64,000 nt of DNA from Anabaena sp. WA102 (GCF_001277295.1 NZ_CP011456.1:4220001-4284000), one strand, 5' to 3'; positions 1-8,818 are shown, counted from the first letter of the stretch. Made by a program: numbers and translations. Notes: generated by a model not told the origin, from the sequence alone.

Positions 1-341
1 CCCCATATCTGAAAAGTTGTATCGTCAGTCGTTTGATCATTAAGAAGGTTTTTATCGTACACCACATTATCGTTATCAAATCCTATACTGTGAATCTCTC
101 CTTCTTTAATACCCTGAAATTCAAATTCTAAAATTGTTTTAGGGGTGATTTTATGGTCAATCTTGACTTTTCGCCATAGACTTCCCTGAAGTTCTAATTC
201 ATTTCCATTAACTTTTACAGTTCCTTCTTGATCCGTCTGATCTTGATCTTGCTCATTTCCGTAAGCAGACAGTTGAAAGACATCTACCTTACCATTGACT
301 TCTATTGAAATTTGATCGGATGTCATAATATTATTTACCAT
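1..341 (-). CDS. hypothetical protein, C-terminus cut off by window edge
   Basis: An open frame enters the window from the left edge and reads leftwards from an ATG at 341 (a second ATG lies at 326). It gives at least 113 residues starting MVNNIMTSDQISIEVNG. The sequence is polar and rich in Asp, Gln and beta-prone stretches such as ILEFEFQGIKEGEIHSIGFD. It looks like a beta-sandwich domain of the kind found in secreted or surface proteins, but I cannot name the family. No signal peptide is seen, so the N-terminus may lie further upstream. It lies downstream of, and in the same direction as, the secreted protein gene at 494-1015. Codon use resembles a real gene, with no internal stops. Function unknown. 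Confidence 0.6.
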   Translation of the reverse strand, partial: MVNNIMTSDQISIEVNGKVDVFQLSAYGNEQDQDQTDQEGTVKVNGNELELQGSLWRKVKIDHKITPKTILEFEFQGIKEGEIHSIGFDNDNVVYDKNLLNDQTTDDTTFQIW

Positions 342-493
342 CAATTGTTTAATACTTTATGAGATCGGTCTTTTCAGTTGGCTTGTACTCCAGGGGAAAC
401 ATTTAGATGCGTTTCCCCTGGCAGTCTTGTCACTACAACTTACAAAATGCGTCACGCATCAGATCCATCAATCAATATCCACAACCACCTTGA

Positions 494-1015
494 CTAGCAA
501 CGAGTACATCGCATGGAATTTATCTTTACACCACTCCATATTGTTACCGATGCCTTTCCTATTGTAACCCACTGACCTTTTTGCTTCTCTTCTTGATATT
601 CCCATGTGGTTTGATTTCCTGTGGGAGCTACATAAATCTTTGCACCTTGATTAGGTTCAAGTTTTAGGGTTTGTTCTACCGTTTCAGAATACTCACTCCC
701 AGATTTAAAACCGGATTCCGCACTAAGCATCTGAAGATCTACTTTCCCAGTCGAAGTAAGTTCATGGGTATACTTTACAGTTTTTGAATATTTACACTCA
801 GATCCTTTCAATACACTCTTGCAGATGTGAACAGGGGCTGTTGTTTTTCCTGTCACGAATTTAGTTCCAGTTTTCCTTAACCGTGTTTCTTTCCCGAAAA
901 AAGCTAAAGGATTTTGTCCAGCTTTGGAAGAGTTAACATTAACTAAACTTAAACCAAAGACAGTAGATACAGTAATGGCAGAAACAGCGATCGCAGATGA
1001 TATGATCTTATTCAT
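494..1015 (-). CDS. secreted hypothetical protein
   Basis: This is a 173-residue protein with a clear signal peptide: MNK, a hydrophobic core (IISSAIAVSAITVSTVFGLSL), then a polar region, with a plausible cleavage site around residues 30-33 (SSKAGQ). The mature part is basic and Thr/Lys-rich with few features beyond four cysteines (two in SVLKGSECKYSK and its upstream CKS, two in the C-terminal CTRC), which may form disulfides. No family is recognised. Its promoter and first codons are present twice in tandem upstream (repeat feature). It is probably exported to the periplasm or outside the cell. The gene is complete and followed by about 150 bases of non-coding DNA before the partial gene at the left edge. 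Confidence 0.65.
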   Translation of the reverse strand: MNKIISSAIAVSAITVSTVFGLSLVNVNSSKAGQNPLAFFGKETRLRKTGTKFVTGKTTAPVHICKSVLKGSECKYSKTVKYTHELTSTGKVDLQMLSAESGFKSGSEYSETVEQTLKLEPNQGAKIYVAPTGNQTTWEYQEEKQKGQWVTIGKASVTIWSGVKINSMRCTRC

Positions 1016-1452
1016 GTCAATTCCCCCGTTTGAATAACGTACAAATTCTTATTGGGAGTAAATGCAGATAAATATGAAATTCACTACCCGACCCACAATA
1101 AATTACGATAGTTTTAAAACATACTTAATTTAATATGCCCAAAAGAGGATGTAAAGCCCTCAAAGGTATGTATAAGTGATATAAAAGTCTTTAAACGTAA
1201 TATTATGTCACCCATAAAAGCGATCGCAGATGATATGATCTTATTCATGTCAATTCCCCCGTTCAAATAACGTACAAATTGTTATTGGGAGTAAATGTAG
1301 ATAAATATGAAATTCACTACCCAACCCACAATAAGTTACAATAGTTTTCAAACATACTGAATTTAATACGCCCAAAAGAGGATGTCAAGACCTCAAAAGT
1401 ATGTAAAAACGTGAAAAAGTCTCTAAAAGTAATATTCTGTCACCCATAAAAA
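988..1452. repeat. 233-bp tandem duplication of a gene's promoter and first codons
   Basis: Two copies of about 233 bp lie head to tail (988-1220 and 1221-1452), each starting CGATCGCAGATGATATGATC and ending near CACCCATAAAA, with scattered substitutions. The copy next to the secreted protein gene contains its start codon, the first nine codons and the upstream region. The distal copy therefore carries a second, orphan start codon and ribosome-binding region on the minus strand (ATG at 1246-1248) whose frame soon runs into the first copy's non-coding DNA. The level of divergence suggests the duplication is not very recent. Confidence 0.9.
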
Positions 1453-1493
1453 TCTTCACAAACGCCATTAGTCAAAAATTTATCTCTTACACC

Positions 1494-1514
1494 AAACCCG
1501 CGAAGGCGGGTTTT
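1494..1514 (+). terminator. hairpin followed by T-run, part of dispersed repeat
   Basis: AAACCCGC, a 4-base loop (GAAG) and GCGGGTTTT form a perfect 8-bp stem followed by T residues. The downstream text (TTTTGTCTGTGTAG) recurs at about 1690-1709, so this is part of a dispersed cyanobacterial repeat, not a terminator unique to one gene. Confidence 0.5.
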
Positions 1515-1557
1515 GTCTGTGTAGCCGTGACTTCCACTCGCCAGGCTAACAAATTTC

Positions 1558-1669
1558 GGCGTTGCTGAATTGAGGTATGAAATTCCCAAATTGAACCTTT
1601 AAAACTCTTACCTTTGCGTCTTTGCGCCTTTGCGTGAGACTAAAATTCATACCCTTAATCAGCAACGCC
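1558..1669. mobile_element. MITE-like element with 27-bp inverted ends
   Basis: The 112-bp unit starts GGCGTTGCTGAATTGAGG and ends with the near inverse complement (TTAATCAGCAACGCC). The ends pair over about 27 bp with a few mismatches. It encodes nothing. Its centre holds the CTTTGCGTCTTTGCGCCTTTGCGTGAG repeat family seen at other places in the window. It is most likely a non-autonomous derivative of an IS whose transposase is not in the window. Confidence 0.7.
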
Positions 1670-1775
1670 CAAATTTCCAACCAGCGCAGATGGGTTTTGT
1701 CTGTGTAGTCTCCCCAGAAGATGTATTAAAAGCATGATAGAATATCAAAAAGTCTTGACTTGAAGGGGGGGAGTA

Positions 1776-2699
1776 GTGTTAAATATTGAAGAGATAATTG
1801 AAATTGCAGATAACCAAGTCTTTGAGCATCAAGGACACCATCTCAATGATTTACAAAGAGCTATCCTGGAAGGGACACTACAGGGTAGATCTTACGCAGA
1901 TATCGCCACAGAACACCACCACAGCGAAAAATACATCAAGGATAGCGCCAGTAAACTGTGGAAATCCTTATCTCAAGCAGTTGGAAAAAAAGTTAATAAA
2001 TTTAATGTCAAGTCAACTTTAGGTAGATGTAGTTTCTCTTCAACTAATATTTTTAAAGGAATACAAATCAATAGTGGTAATTTTTTTAAAGAATCTGCAC
2101 CATCACCAGAAAATCATGAAATTATCCATAAACAAGAACAGATAACCTCTCATCTAGATTTAAAAGATGCACCTGAAATCGGTGATTTTTATGGACGCAA
2201 AGTAGAATTATCATTACTACAACAAAAAATCCTCCAAGGAAAATGTAATTTAATAACCTTACTGGGTATTAAAGGTATTGGAAAAACTGCTTTAGCTTTA
2301 AAATTAGTTGATAATATCAAAGAAAATTTTGAGTTTGTTATTTATAAAAGTTTAAAATCTCTACCCAGTTTAACACAACTAATCACAGAGACAATTTACC
2401 CTAATGATCAGGTTATTCCAGATAATTCACCTCATCAACTTTCACAATTTAAAAAAGCCATAGAAAAACACTCTTATCTGATTATCATTGACGATGTTAA
2501 CTGTATTTTTTCAAAGCATCAAGTATCAGGTAAATATCAACAAGGGTATGAAGAATACGGAAATCTATTTAAATTATTATCAACAACCAAACATCAAAGT
2601 TGTCTAATTATCAATAGTAGTGAGGAAATTCGTGAATTATCGATCCCTAGATCCCCAACTTCTCAAAGAAGTCGGGGATCTAAATGGGATCTAAATTAA
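1776..2699 (+). pseudogene. vMAP/NB-ARC signalling protein, C-terminally truncated
   Basis: The GTG start is chosen for the strong upstream GAAGGGGGGGAG. Residues 1-85 form the helical N-terminal domain of cyanobacterial 'vWA-MoxR associated protein' type regulators (LNDLQRAILEGTLQGRSYADIA, an HTH-like fold). A linker and an FYGR motif follow, then an NB-ARC/STAND ATPase with Walker A (GIKGIGKTAL, near residue 165) and Walker B (LIIIDDV, near 235). Family members normally continue for hundreds of residues into the rest of NB-ARC and WD40 or TPR repeats. Here the frame runs into a 31-bp palindromic repeat at 2650 that supplies the last ~17 codons (PRSPTSQRSRG) and the stop. The sensor-like N-terminus could still be made, but the effector half is missing, so I treat it as broken. 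A second damaged relative lies at 7931. Confidence 0.75.
2650..2680. repeat. 31-bp palindromic dispersed repeat, copy 1
   Basis: GATCCCCAACTTCT, CAA and AGAAGTCGGGGATC form a near-perfect 14-bp stem. The same palindrome with one difference occurs at 51812-51842. In this copy it lies inside the 3' end of the truncated NB-ARC reading frame and just before the converging Uma2 gene, so it may also act as a bidirectional transcription end. Confidence 0.85.
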
Positions 2700-3451
2700 A
2701 TTGTATCTGGATCAATATTTAATTCTCGCAACTTTGCTGCTAACCGTTGAGCTTTTTCATCAAACATTGCTGCTCTTTGGGCTTCAATTGTTGCTCTTTG
2801 AGCTTCAATTGCTGCTCTTTGAGCTTCAAATTCTGCACTTTCTTCCGGTGTGGGAACTAAATCTCCATCTGGTGTAAAATACCTTAATAAACCCTGAACA
2901 ATTCCTAAATATAAATCTAATTCTTGACTCCATAAATGTCCCTTTTCATTGGGTTCTACAGGTTGATATTTACCATGTATTAAATAAAAACCTGCAAATT
3001 CTAAGCTATAGGGATCAAACCAAAAATACTCAGGTGTGCGGAAAGTATCTTGATAAAGTTCTTTTTTAGTTTCTCTATCAGTTTTAGCTGTGGTTGGTGA
3101 GAGAATTTCCACAATCAGGTTAGGATATTTACCATTTTCTTCCCACACTACCCAACTTTTTCTAGTTTTCCGTTCTGTTCCTAAAACTACGAAAAAATCT
3201 GGACCTCTCACATCTTCTGATTTCTTTTGATGAGGACTATAGTAAATACTCAGATTTCCAACAGCATAAAAATCAGTTCTCTCTTTCCATAACCATTTGA
3301 GAGATTTTATTAAGAGCATTATTTGTTCGAGATGCAGTTCTGTTTCCACGGGAGGTTCATCACTATATAGGTCACTGGGGGGGAAAATGATATCTTCTGA
3401 TATATCTTCTAAGATGTTAGGTTGTAATTCCAGTGCTTGAGTAATCATCAT
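2696..3451 (-). CDS. Uma2 family (DUF820) endonuclease-like protein
   Basis: This 251-residue protein belongs to the very expanded cyanobacterial Uma2/DUF820 family, which has a PD-(D/E)xK nuclease fold and unknown biological role. The core is visible as PDFFVVLG (acidic residue, near 85), then YPNLIVEILSPTTAKTDRETKK (Glu in VEIL near 113), then the EYFWFDP strand. The C-terminus carries three near-repeats of the heptad-like EAQRAAI unit, predicted to form a helix or coiled coil, before ending LRELNIDPDTI, a common end in this family. It converges with the truncated NB-ARC gene, whose last four bases it overlaps. Many copies in these genomes are mobile or orphan, and nothing nearby indicates a partner. 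Confidence 0.85.
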   Translation of the reverse strand: MMITQALELQPNILEDISEDIIFPPSDLYSDEPPVETELHLEQIMLLIKSLKWLWKERTDFYAVGNLSIYYSPHQKKSEDVRGPDFFVVLGTERKTRKSWVVWEENGKYPNLIVEILSPTTAKTDRETKKELYQDTFRTPEYFWFDPYSLEFAGFYLIHGKYQPVEPNEKGHLWSQELDLYLGIVQGLLRYFTPDGDLVPTPEESAEFEAQRAAIEAQRATIEAQRAAMFDEKAQRLAAKLRELNIDPDTI

Positions 3452-3500
3452 GATATGATACCAAGTAATTATTTGTTTATTGTAGCATTAATTGTCTGAA

Positions 3501-3525
3501 ATGGCTAACGCCACGCTTCGCTATC
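3501..3525. repeat. small dispersed repeat (GGCTAACGCCACGCTTCGCTATC type)
   Basis: ATGGCTAACGCCACGCTTCGCTATC is a copy of a short dispersed repeat; an inverted relative occurs at 34731-34755. It is followed by the ATCAGGATATCCAGGATTTTAGG repeat type, also present near 62570. Confidence 0.6.
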
Positions 3526-3631
3526 AGGATATCCAGGATTTTAGGATTTACAGAATTTTATTTATCATTTATGATGATTGTTACTTGAGTTTGGACTAAA
3601 ATAAAATTGATATCCAATTATTAACATCAAA

Positions 3632-3856
3632 ATGGAAGTTCTTCAACTTACAACGATAGTGGATTCATCAGGTCATTTGCATCTTGACATTCCCACACAA
3701 CTTGATCCGGGAGAAGTAAGTATTGTGCTGGTAATTAATCCAGTTGTCCCATCTAAAGATCAAAATCTCAAGTATGATTTTTCTGATTTGGTAGGACGGT
3801 TAAATTGGCAAGGAGATGCAGTAGTGATGCAAAGGACATTAAGAGATGAATGGTAA
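3632..3856 (+). CDS. VapB-like antitoxin
   Basis: This small 74-residue acidic protein directly precedes and overlaps by 11 bases a PIN-domain toxin gene, the standard arrangement of a type II toxin-antitoxin pair. The N-terminal half (LQLTTIVDSSGHLHLDIP) resembles the short beta-strand DNA-binding or dimerisation arm of AbrB/MazE-like antitoxins. The C-terminal half (FSDLVGRLNWQGDAV) is the likely toxin-wrapping tail; the DLxGRLxW pattern is common in cyanobacterial VapB-like proteins. The pair is probably autoregulated through DNA binding by the complex. The family assignment rests mainly on context. Confidence 0.7.
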   Translation: MEVLQLTTIVDSSGHLHLDIPTQLDPGEVSIVLVINPVVPSKDQNLKYDFSDLVGRLNWQGDAVVMQRTLRDEW

Positions 3857-4223
3857 TCGCTATGTGCTAGATACGAATGCGATCATTGCCCTGTTACAAG
3901 GTAATACCCAACTTATTCAATTACTTCAAAATGCTAATTGGATTGGGATTTCGATTATTAGCCAGATTGAATTTTTGGTTTTTTCTGGGCTAACTCAAAG
4001 CGATCTCCAACTTTTTCAACAATTTATTCAGCGAGTGGAAATTGTTGGTTTGGCAGCAGGTGATCCGGTATTAGTTGACAAGATTATCGAAATTCGTCAG
4101 CAATATCGGTTAAAATTACCTGATGCAGTAATTGCTGCAATAACAATCCAAAATTCAGCAAGCTTAGTGACTGCTGATCAAGAATTTGCAAAGATCAACC
4201 GTTTGAAGGTCATTAATTGGTAG
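3846..4223 (+). CDS. VapC-like PIN-domain ribonuclease toxin
   Basis: This 125-residue protein has a complete PIN domain. The Asp of LDTNAIIALL (residue 9), the Glu of ISQIEFLVF (about 42), the Asp of LPDAVIAAI (about 94) and the Asp of VTADQEF (about 112) make the metal-binding acidic quartet. PIN toxins of this type cleave RNA, often tRNA, when released from the antitoxin. The start overlaps the antitoxin gene, consistent with translational coupling. Within an excisable element such a pair would penalise permanent loss of the element from vegetative cells. That is inferred, not shown. Nothing looks broken. Confidence 0.85.
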   Translation: MNGNRYVLDTNAIIALLQGNTQLIQLLQNANWIGISIISQIEFLVFSGLTQSDLQLFQQFIQRVEIVGLAAGDPVLVDKIIEIRQQYRLKLPDAVIAAITIQNSASLVTADQEFAKINRLKVINW

Positions 4224-4250
4224 CGATCGCCTCGCCTGCTATAATTACCA

Positions 4251-4829
4251 TTAACTATTCATTATGTTTGCTATTGTTTGTTCAAATTTATCACATTCTT
4301 GTACTAGTCTATCAACTATTTTGCAGAAATAATTAATATCAATTAAACTCATTTCTGCATTATGAATAATTGAAAAAACCTGCTTATCTTCTATCTTTTC
4401 TATACACCAAAAACCGAATTTATATCGTGCATTACTTATCAATAGCCAAGTAGATAAACTATGCGGTATATCATCTGTATCATCAAATTTTAAACTACTT
4501 GGACAAGAAAATTCTAGAGTCGAATCATATTTGAGAATAAATACAGTTTGTGTAGTACCAGAATCCATACTAAATCTCATGATAGCTCTTGTATCATTAA
4601 TACTATAAAGATCCCAGCCAACAGTTTGGCAGAAATTCTCTATTGTTGATCGAAATTTGAATGAAGATAATAAGTCTTTATCAATAGCCATTGGTTCATC
4701 TCCTAAATTAACGGTTTTAGTAGTAGTTAGTATCGTCCATTCTCGTCCTCCACAAACTTGACATTCAGAAGGTTTCATCAGAGATACAACTTCACAGCCA
4801 CAACTTTTACATTTGTATGTTTTTTTCAT
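4251..4829 (-). CDS. zinc-ribbon protein, last gene of a vWA/PP2C/kinase operon
   Basis: The 192-residue protein starts with a two-CxxC zinc ribbon (CKSCGC ... CQVCGG, residues 7-27) of rubredoxin-like appearance. From about residue 50 an alpha/beta domain follows that resembles the YbjN/secretion-chaperone-like fold in its pattern (FCQTVGWDLYSIND...). I am not certain of that second assignment. It starts 11 bases after the end of the kinase remnant and shares its direction, so it closes the operon that begins with the vWA gene at 7727. A role as an accessory or substrate-binding part of the phospho-signalling system is inferred from position only. The frame is intact, unlike its two upstream neighbours. 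Confidence 0.6.
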   Translation of the reverse strand: MKKTYKCKSCGCEVVSLMKPSECQVCGGREWTILTTTKTVNLGDEPMAIDKDLLSSFKFRSTIENFCQTVGWDLYSINDTRAIMRFSMDSGTTQTVFILKYDSTLEFSCPSSLKFDDTDDIPHSLSTWLLISNARYKFGFWCIEKIEDKQVFSIIHNAEMSLIDINYFCKIVDRLVQECDKFEQTIANIMNS

Positions 4830-4840
4830 GAGTTAAAAAT

Positions 4841-5165
4841 TTATAATTTCCGTGTAAAATTCATAATTAACTGATTCTTAACGTCTTTATTTTTATCGTT
4901 TTTAGGTAAAGTACCATTATTATAAAGATATTTAATCTGTTGCTGTACTTCAGTTATTTGAGGTCTTTTTTTTTTGTTTACTTTTTTCGCCTCCTGGTGC
5001 TTTTTCTCCTGGATATACGGGACTCAGAAATTTTTTCACAAAATACTCATTACCATCATTGATATTTACAGCAAAACCCCATTGACATTGCCCACCATTA
5101 GCGCTGTCAAATTCACGGGTTACTAAATATTTATCAGCAATTAGATCACCTGTTTTATAAGACAT
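4841..5165 (-). pseudogene. protein kinase remnant: N-terminal lobe joined to a C-terminal end
   Basis: The frame starts MSYKTGDLIADKYLVTREF, then QCQWGFAVNINDGNEYFVKKFLSP, which is the glycine-rich loop region and the conserved Lys (VKKF) of a Ser/Thr-type kinase N-lobe. After about 55 residues it reaches a run of ten A residues (T-run at 4966-4975 on the plus strand) and stops soon after as TSNN. In the neighbouring frame, entered by a one-base slip in that run, translation continues RPQITEVQQQIKYLYNNG to a stop at 4841. All catalytic-loop, DFG and C-lobe motifs are missing, so most of the kinase has been deleted. The start is 6 bases downstream of the phosphatase-TPR gene, matching the expected operon order. 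Confidence 0.75.
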
Positions 5166-5171
5166 TGATTA

Positions 5172-6968
5172 CTATCTCCTATTATTTAATCTATTCAAAA
5201 TATTTTGATGTTTTTCCTTTGCTTTTCGTTCCATTCGATACTCTGAATACAAATCTAATTCCAAGAGTATTTCTAGACTATTTAATGCGGCGTTAAACTC
5301 TCCTTTTATTTCTTGTAAACTTGCCATAAAATAGTAAATCGAAGGTTTTTTGCCATAAGGTAAAATTGAACTACTATTAATTATACGTAGACAGAACTGA
5401 ATTGCTGTATTGGCTGGCTGACATTGCTCAACCCTTGATTGAATAAGAGAAGCAACAAAAAACTCTAAGTGCTGATCAAAATCCGTAGAATTTACATATT
5501 TTTCCGAACCTTCACATTTAAAAAAGTCCTCATAAAATTCAACCGATTTTCTCCAATCTTTTAATTTATAGTAAATTCCACCTAAAATTTGATATGCTTC
5601 TACAAATATTTCCATTGACTTTTCTGGTGGACGGTTAATAACTTCTTTAATATGAAAGGCAGCATCAGTTAAAAATTGATTTTTCTTTTGATAATTATAC
5701 TATTTTTCTGCTAATTCATAGTAAATTAATCCTAATAGATATTTAGGATTAATTTCGTCTGGTCTTATTTGTAAAGCCTGGTTACATAATTTTCGCGCTT
5801 CTTGAAACTGAGAATGTTCATAACAATAGTTAGCACGATCATAAAGCTTTTTAACTTCTTCATCTGCTTTTTGTTTAGACAATTCGTTAAATTGTTCAAA
5901 CAGGTTATTTGTACTTGGATTTGCAATAGCTATAGTAACTGGTGTAACTGGTATATAAGATTTATCTTCTATACCAGTTACATGAGAAATAGGTGGAATA
6001 TCTTGAATAAATTGTAGATAATATTCATAATCAATTCTATAATTTTCCCATAGCTTTTTTAAGCTATCATAGTTATTTGTATCAGCAATAAAGTTACTTT
6101 GGAGATATTTTAATCGCTCTTGATAAGATTTTTTAAGATGTTTTATTACATTAAAACCAGCCGCATAAATAATTAAAGAAACATCATCTTGTTTAATTTC
6201 GGTATATTTTTGATCAATTAATTCTCTCCAATTAGTATCTTCTATTTTATCACCTTCTGAATTTAAAAGTGTTTCTAGTAACAATTTTTCAAACTCCCAA
6301 GGAGCAGAAAAATACTGAAAACAACCATCAGTACAAGCTAGAAAACAGCCAGCTTCTTCAAATCTATAATTCTGAAAATGGATTTGCCATTTGGGATTGA
6401 TATCAGCAGTTAAATATTGAGACATTGGTGGATCTTGTCTGAGCATCTCAAAGGCATCTTTGGAAGTTACTAAATCATCCTTAGTTAATTGCTGTAATCC
6501 TTTAGTGGGACTAAGAAAATAAATTCGTGAATCTCCCATCCAAGCTAAATTAACTTCAAAAATTTTATCCTGAGTTTGTTGTTTAGGAATACTAGCTAAG
6601 GCAATTGTTGTGCAAAGTTTATGCTCTACTAAAGAACCTTTAAGCCGAGATGAAGTGGTTCGCATATTATTATCATCTGCGGCTTTTTTTAGTGCTTGAC
6701 AAATTTTTTTTTGTAATTCTATAGCATTTTCTGAAGTTATCTTACCATTCCATTGTTTGAAAAATTCTTTACTAATTTTCGATGCTATTTCTGAAGCAAT
6801 CCGTCCTCCAGTTTGACCACCATAACCAGCAGAACGACCTCCTAAACCATCAAATACTCCCATCAAATAAATTTGTGTTCGTTCAAAATATTCGATTAGG
6901 TTATCATCTTCACCTTTATTTTCAGCTACTTCTAAATTTACTACGAACTGAAATTTTGTCATAACCAT
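5172..6968 (-). pseudogene. PP2C protein phosphatase with TPR tail, split by one in-frame TAG
   Basis: The start at 6968 is preferred because AAGGA lies 8 bases upstream. The first ~260 residues are a PP2C Ser/Thr phosphatase with its metal-binding motifs: FDGLGGRSAG, WMGDSRIY, CTDGCF and QDDVSLI. After a linker, TPR-like helices begin (KKLYDRANYCYEHSQFQEARKLCNQAL). At 5700-5702 the frame meets a single TAG. Exactly in the same frame it continues (YNYQKKNQFLTDAAFHIKE) into a 147-residue open frame with more TPR-like helices ending at 5172. One nonsense change therefore separates the catalytic part from about 175 residues of TPR tail. The phosphatase half could still be made. It belongs to an operon with the vWA gene (33-base gap from the annotated earlier ATG at 7022) and the kinase remnant. 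Confidence 0.8.
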
Positions 6969-7055
6969 TACTAAAGTCCTTGTTGAAGTTTTTATTTTAA
7001 TTAAGAAACTTAACTTAACCACTCATATTTTCATGATTAAGTTAACTGTCATTGC

Positions 7056-7727
7056 TTATATACTGTTAGCGATCGCATCTAAAATCTGATCTTTTTCTAA
7101 TTCTTCTAATCCATTACCCGCTGCGGAAACATAATGAATTGTATTTTCCCAGCTACTCATAACCGTCCAAGGTGAAGCATCAGGAGCAAATAAAAGCAAT
7201 CGTTTGGCTGATACTGGAATTTCGTGCCAATAATCTGTCAATTCATCAAAGGTTTTTGGGATATTATTAGGGTAGTTGCTAGGTTTTCCACCTTTTTCTA
7301 AACTATGAGCGCTGGCATCTGTGTAAACAACTACCACATATCTTTGCTTGCTAAAATTCCCTTTTTGCCAGTCGGATTTAAGTGCTAACCCCAATCCTTC
7401 TAAGCCGTTTTCGGGTTCATCCCCACCACCTTCAGCTTCAATTCGAGAGATAAAATTAGCAAAATCTGGGGACTGCGATCGCAAATCGAAAAATTCTGAA
7501 CATTGCATCGCAATTTCTGGTGAATCTGCCCAATAATCCCGAAATACAATTACCTTAGCTCTAAGTTGGTCAATTTTCTTAGTTTTTTCCTTCATTTTGG
7601 CTTCTAGCTTCTCATAAAACTTCAGAGCGGTTGATTTCACCTCTTCAATCAAATGACCCATTGAACCTGTGCCATCAATACACATTACTAAGTCCACTGC
7701 ATAGGTTACACCCTGATTGTCAGCCAT
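7056..7727 (-). CDS. vWA domain protein of TerY-P type
   Basis: This 223-residue single von Willebrand A domain protein has the MIDAS motif near the N-terminus (VMCIDGTGSMGHLIEEV, D-x-T/G-x-S form). The second Asp/Thr region (VVVYTDASAHSLEKGG, near residue 135) and the GGGDEPENG loop complete the metal site. In other bacteria such TerY-P vWA proteins form a conserved triad with a PP2C phosphatase and a protein kinase, in which the vWA protein is thought to be the phospho-regulated scaffold. Both partners follow here in the same direction, though the kinase is destroyed. This gene itself looks intact. It is transcribed divergently from the second NB-ARC gene; the 203-bp gap between them should hold both promoters. 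Confidence 0.8.
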   Translation of the reverse strand: MADNQGVTYAVDLVMCIDGTGSMGHLIEEVKSTALKFYEKLEAKMKEKTKKIDQLRAKVIVFRDYWADSPEIAMQCSEFFDLRSQSPDFANFISRIEAEGGGDEPENGLEGLGLALKSDWQKGNFSKQRYVVVVYTDASAHSLEKGGKPSNYPNNIPKTFDELTDYWHEIPVSAKRLLLFAPDASPWTVMSSWENTIHYVSAAGNGLEELEKDQILDAIANSI

Positions 7728-7930
7728 AAATTTATATCCGTACTTATGTTTTAGCTAGTTCTTATACTAAATGTTCTCTTTTGAACTTTCTACACCAAAA
7801 AAACCTGTTTTTCTCGCATTTATATAACGAAATATAAACTCAGTAACCCAAAAAACACTGAAAAAGTATGATTCTCATGGTTGAAATTAAGTTATAATTG
7901 TTGCTGTAATACTTACCCAGCCTAGAATAT

Positions 7931-8818
7931 ATGAATGTTACAGAGTTATTACAATTTGTGGATCAAGTAGTCCAGAAACAAACGGGAGAACATCTAGACG
8001 ATTTAGAAAAAGCTATTCTCAAAGGACTTTGGCAAGGTCAAACTTACAATCAAATAGCAGACGAATCGGGATACAATAGTCAAAACTATATTGGAGATGT
8101 TAGTCGTAAGTTATTTAAAACTTTATCAGAACAGTTAGGTGAAGATATTAATAAATATAATTTTTGTTGGACGTTAGAAAGAGTTATAAATTCTCCCCAA
8201 TTTGTTGGTTTAATAAATACTAAAATTAACTGGTGTCCTAATTATCCTAAACCTGATAAAAATCAATCTCATGAAGAAAAATCAACCAGCCAATTATTCT
8301 ACCATGATTTAACAATTGCACCAAAAATTACCCACTTTTACGGACGCGAAACAGAACTACAAACCCTATCTCATTGGTTAATTAATCAAAATACCCGCCT
8401 CATTTCCATTTTAGGATTACCTGGAATTGAAAAAAGCTGGTCAACCCTGATTAATTTATATGAAGGTAATCCAGCTTATTTACAAGATATTTCTAGTTTA
8501 ATTAGAAATATTTTCCAAGGTAAGATATCAGATTTTTTAAGTGAAGGGTTGCTGTTGACAGAGAATATGAAATATCAATTAAGTGAACTATTTAATAGAC
8601 TATCAACAGTAGAACAACAGATAGTTTTAGAAATGAGTAAATCTAATCAACCTGTGAATAGAGAACAATTAAGAGAAAGTTTATCTTTATCTTCTATGGA
8701 ATTAATTAATGGTTTACAGTCTTTAAAGAGGCGCTATTTAGTTACAACTATAGAAAGTGATAAAACATTGTTTATTTTATCTCCTGTTTTTAGAGAATAT
8801 GTTATAATAACTCCTTGA
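7931..8818 (+). pseudogene. vMAP/NB-ARC protein with internal deletion
   Basis: Residues 1-85 repeat the N-terminal helical domain of the gene at 1776 (DLEKAILKGLWQGQTYNQIA), then HFYGRETELQTL and a P-loop. The P-loop is altered: LPGIEKSW where the family has LPGIGKTA. The sequence then jumps straight to the GNPAYLQDISSLI region that normally lies about 150 residues later (the GxP motif), followed by the winged-helix part (LSTVEQQIVLEMS, REYVIITP). Most of the nucleotide-binding domain between Walker A and GxP has been deleted in frame, and there are no WD40 repeats. The frame is still open, so a small protein could be made, but it should not bind ATP normally. It is best read as a decayed copy or a degenerate regulator. 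Confidence 0.7.

Noticed and set aside
1480..1720. Possible CRISPR-like array from recurring GGGTTTTGTCTGTGTAG text
   Set aside because: Only two irregular copies with a MITE between; no regular spacers and no cas genes. No CRISPR array was seen anywhere in the window.
7455..7485. HIP1 octamers GCGATCGC and similar as regulatory sites
   Set aside because: They are abundant throughout cyanobacterial genomes, including inside genes, and say nothing specific here.
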